Shown: one piece after another, positions 61,290 through 64,000 of the stretch
How the letters are laid out: each line of letters begins with the position of its first letter
Position numbering within the stretch: the first letter of the stretch is position 1
Assembly (NCBI GenBank): GCA_023213395.1
Contig: CM041465.1
Location: 250,363,741-250,427,740 of the forward strand
Reading direction: 5' to 3'
Length of the DNA stretch: 64,000 nucleotides
Source: Cycas panzhihuaensis
Lineage: Eukaryota; Cycadophyta
Translations under genes and position numbers: made by a program
The notes under the pieces: generated by a model
Told to the model about the DNA's origin: nothing
The model's database searches: none
The model's input: only the letters and a program-made list of their open reading frames with translations

Positions 61290-62340
61290 ACGCAGTGAAG
61301 ACCTTTGTTTGCTGAAGTTTATGGACTATTGAAAATCAAAGCCTGATAGCTCCTCATTACTAAAAACTGCTGCGTGGTGGTTTCTATTACGTAGAGATCG
61401 TTACGTATAAGACATTGCAGTTCGGTTTTATGACATGGGAAGATCACTAAACTTGTCATTTCCCATTGGTTCACAGCTTATGTAAAACTCTTAGTGCCTA
61501 TCCATCGTAGTGCTCTTCATTCGTGAATTAATTGTTGAAACCTTTGTTCATCATTCGAAAGACTACTGTTGAAAGGTGGAGCGCAGGTGTACTGCTCTCT
61601 CCTGTGTTCATTGTTCGCCATTTCAATAAGCTACCACAATTGAGGGGATGCAGCGTGAAAGGTATGTGTTTAGTTGAAATCTAGCCAATATCCGTTGGTG
61701 TTAAGACATTACTATTTGTCAGCCAAGATGAAAGTCTAAAATAGACCATCACATCCCGAGCATATTGCGTTATTGCAGTGATGCGTAGATGAGTTCTGTG
61801 AAGCCAAATTCTATGGAGAACTATTTCGTGCTGTGTTAGCTCCATCTGCAATTGTCTTTAAGCCGTGGTTATCGCCTATGCTATGTTCTTTCTCGACCCC
61901 ACTGCTTGCTCCATGGGCTTACCTAAGTCTGAAGACGACATATTTGCTTGTGAAGATCTCCTTGTAAATTGCTTAATTTGCTCTCTGCAACTGAAATCGC
62001 TAGAGCATGAGATCATCCTTACAATTGGAGACGTGAGGCCAGGCATCACTGTAGACTTGTTACGTGAGACTGTCACAAAAGAACAATGCACAATACCCAC
62101 AGTGAGGATTTACGATGCTGGCAAGGTTTTGGCATAGTGGTGCACTTATCACGATCTAGCAACGCAGCGATATGTTTGCAATGGCAACCGAAGGAAAAAG
62201 TAAAATTTTACCATTTTTTTTTTTCAATTTTAATTAGATCTGAGCTTTAGTTGAAATCTTCTTCAACTCAACTAGCCACAGTTCGCGCAGGGCGTGACAT
62301 GATGATTTTTCCCTGACTAGGGGCTAAGCCCTAAAAGGGA
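61290..62340. other. Less AT-rich island of unknown nature
   Basis: By eye this kilobase has more G, C and CpG (ACGTAGAGATCGTTACGT, and CGACCCC) than its neighbours and lacks retrotransposon motifs. A splice-donor-like AAG/GTATGTG occurs at about 61659-61667. It could be an exon-bearing fragment of a host gene, a non-coding transcript, or a low-copy transposon. Confidence 0.4.
61883..62137 (+). CDS. Short hypothetical open reading frame
   Basis: The first ATG in the frame is at 61883 and the frame ends with TAG at 62135-62137, giving 84 codons; the frame is open back to a stop at 61859. The product has a Cys-containing first half (DDIFACEDLLVNCLICSLQL) and a second half ending ITVDLLRETV, IPTVRIYDAGKVLA. 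No signal peptide, membrane segment or known domain is evident. It may be one exon of a gene or a chance frame. I do not recognise it. Confidence 0.3.
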   Translation: MFFLDPTACSMGLPKSEDDIFACEDLLVNCLICSLQLKSLEHEIILTIGDVRPGITVDLLRETVTKEQCTIPTVRIYDAGKVLA

Positions 62341-62452
62341 TTAACAAAAATATTTTTTATTAATTTTCTTTTAGAAAAGGTACTCATACGGTTTCATCCA
62401 TAACTCCTATTACATGTGTTACATTTTAGATCCACCTAAACCATTGAAAGTT

Positions 62453-62608
62453 TAGTTCAAGAATGATTTTTTTTTTTTTTTTTTTTTGGGATATCTAGAG
62501 GAGAATCTCTAACCACCCTTGGTACAAAGTTCCAAAGGAAGAGGGACCTCCAAGATCTAGGTTCATACCATCATCCACCCAATCCTATGAGGCTAGTTCA
62601 ACGATGAT
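62453..62608 (-). mobile_element. SINE-like insertion with 15-bp target duplication
   Basis: A run of 21 T (62467-62487; poly-A on the minus strand) is followed by a body of about 106 bp (62488-62593). TAGTTCAAGAATGAT (62453-62467) and TAGTTCAACGATGAT (62594-62608) flank it, matching 13 of 15 bases. Long duplications with a poly-A tail are the mark of LINE-driven target-primed insertion. On the minus strand a GGTATGAACCT segment loosely resembles a tRNA-type B box, so a tRNA-derived SINE is possible. The size excludes a coding LINE. Confidence 0.75.
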
Positions 62609-62979
62609 TTATTTGAATGGTTAAATAATATAATTCTAATCAATCCTTAGTATAGATTTTAATCCATGAAGTTGTACTTCTTGTGGAGTAAGAGGAAAAA
62701 TGGATGCCCTCACAAAAGAAATGATACGTTTAACGTGAAAATTCATAGATATCCAAGAATTCTCCCTTAGAGGAAGCATGATGGCTATACAATGGCTTTA
62801 ATGTGTTCACGCATACTATGGATTCACCAAATATAAAGTTTAAAATTTATAAACTATGTGTTTAATAATTCTTGGTAAGAGAAGCCCTTGATTGGTTTAT
62901 TAATTGGTTTAGCGGTAGTAGATCAATAATACCCTATAATTGGTTTTGGCTTCAAGCTTCCTTCTAAGTAGCCATTAAT

Positions 62980-63345
62980 TGATGGAAGCAAGCGTACAAA
63001 GAATTTGAAGAGGCCAAAGAAGCAAAGCAAGTAGATGAACTGGCAAAAGAAGAAGAAGAATAGACCATTGATAAGGAACCCCTACAAAAATATAAAGCAA
63101 AACCAATTCAAAGGGAACAACATGGTAAGGCTAAAGACACAAACCATATAAAGATGATAACAAATCATTTGGTAGAATAATGTAATAAGATTCTAGTTGA
63201 GACCAAGGACAAGTCTGAAGAAAGACCTACGTAGGATTTAAAGAGATCTAAACAACCAAGCAAATCCCACAAGGTACTTGACATGGTTCTTAAGCATGTT
63301 TTGCATATGCATATTTTATTTGTCCTCTCTCATTTCCATGCTTAA
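62980..63345 (+). pseudogene. Gag-like charged relic
   Basis: One frame reads WKQAYKEFEEAKEAKQVDEL, AKEEEE, stop, then IDKEPLQKYKAKPIQREQ and, after two more stops, SKSHKVLDMVLKHVLHMHIL. The charged stretch followed by a hydrophobic LDMVLKHVL block resembles the end of the G2 gag relic (48000-48310). No enzymatic motif. Assigned to a retroelement gag with low certainty. Confidence 0.4.
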
Positions 63346-64000
63346 TAGTTATAGAGAAACTAGTGTCCTCTTATCTAATAACTGTCCAAACTCCTAAACC
63401 CTTTAACTTTGGATTTTTCATAAGTCAAATCCTAACCCTTCTTCACAACCCTAGATCAATTCTCTACTTACATATTCCATCATCCCTTAGAGGCTCTCCT
63501 TAGTTGGATGTTTAGATCATCTCATCCTCCCTTCACTATGTTTCATCTCTTAGTACAATGATTACTTCTCATAAAACTCATCTTGTTTATCTTAACCTCT
63601 TATACTTCTATACCAAACACTATTTTTTTCTATTAAGTTCTTCATATAGTTTTACCCTTGATTTTGAACCCTCATTAAAATCTTTTTCCCATAAAGAGTG
63701 TCTATCCCTAGTCCCACATTTATCTTTTTTCCAAAAAAACTCTAGTGGTCTAACTAACACTTTACTAATCCCAACCTCTATTAGAATCAATTTCCAATCT
63801 TCATCTATTTCTCACTGTATATCTATTTTACCTTTATTTCAAATGTTTTTAAATCTATTGTTGATCACCTCATTGAACCCCAGTTCTCCCACTCTTTCTT
63901 ATGTTATGCAATCACCAATGTATGATCATTATGATCAATTCTTTTCTAGACTCCTAAAACTACATCTTGTATACAAATCTCTCAGTATTCTCGCCATCTC
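63346..64000. other. Pyrimidine-rich sequence to window end
   Basis: The stretch is CT-rich with no coding motif, much like the G2 segment after gag (48370-49000) in composition, though I could not align them. It may be part of a related element continuing beyond the window. Confidence 0.35.

Noticed and set aside
61876-62100. 74-codon minus-strand frame opposite the hypothetical ORF
   Set aside because: It overlaps the + strand frame and has no recognisable feature; either frame could be chance, and the + frame has slightly better context.

Overview
The window reads as intergenic DNA from a large, retrotransposon-rich plant genome. The evidence is plant-type LTR retrotransposons of both Ty1/copia and Ty3/gypsy (chromovirus) type, primer-binding sites complementary to initiator tRNA-Met in nearly every element, strong AT-richness, long AT microsatellites and no convincing intact host gene. 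Slow removal of very old, heavily decayed insertions would fit a gymnosperm or another big-genome seed plant, but that is inference. No bacterial, organellar, CRISPR or operon-like content was seen.

Layout, left to right. Bases 1-4159: microsatellites and a 5'-truncated copia remnant (C0, + strand, integrase-RT-RNase H). Bases 4160-14724: element A1 (minus strand), a gag-bearing LTR element without recognisable pol, interrupted by chromovirus G3 (5725-11332, + strand, 5-bp target duplication AGGCT). Bases 14731-45898: chromovirus G0 (minus strand), split by C1 (15372-20811, + strand, holds an ~890-bp AT array) and by gypsy element G1 (23564-43593, minus). G1 is itself split by copia element C2 (24797-32413, minus) and gypsy element G4 (34940-41652, + strand). 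Bases 45899-56700: A2, a second copy of the A1 internal region, split by G2 (46761-54818, + strand, gag but no pol), which is split by copia element C3 (49318-54476, minus). Bases 56701-64000: fragments of further elements, one unpaired LTR with primer-binding site, a candidate LTR next to a polypurine tract, a less AT-rich island of unknown nature (about 61290-62340), a SINE-like insertion with a 15-bp target duplication, and a gag-like relic.

The stack can be unpicked because most insertions still have paired LTRs, and several have 5-bp target duplications, while interrupted domains resume on the far side of each insert. The inferred order is A1/A2, then G0, then G1 and C1, then C2 and G4; separately A1 then G3, and A2 then G2 then C3. 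G4 is clearly the youngest: its two 1054-bp LTRs differ at about two dozen positions by eye and its reading frames are the longest. The older elements show many TGG-to-stop and Cys-to-Tyr changes, as expected of cytosine-methylation decay.

I found no evidence of a new biological system. The points most worth following up are the A1/A2 arrangement (two gag-only internal regions apparently sharing one LTR), the tandem 193-bp units in the G4 LTR, the pol-less elements, and the unidentified island near 61.9 kb. All boundaries given with 'about' were set by eye.
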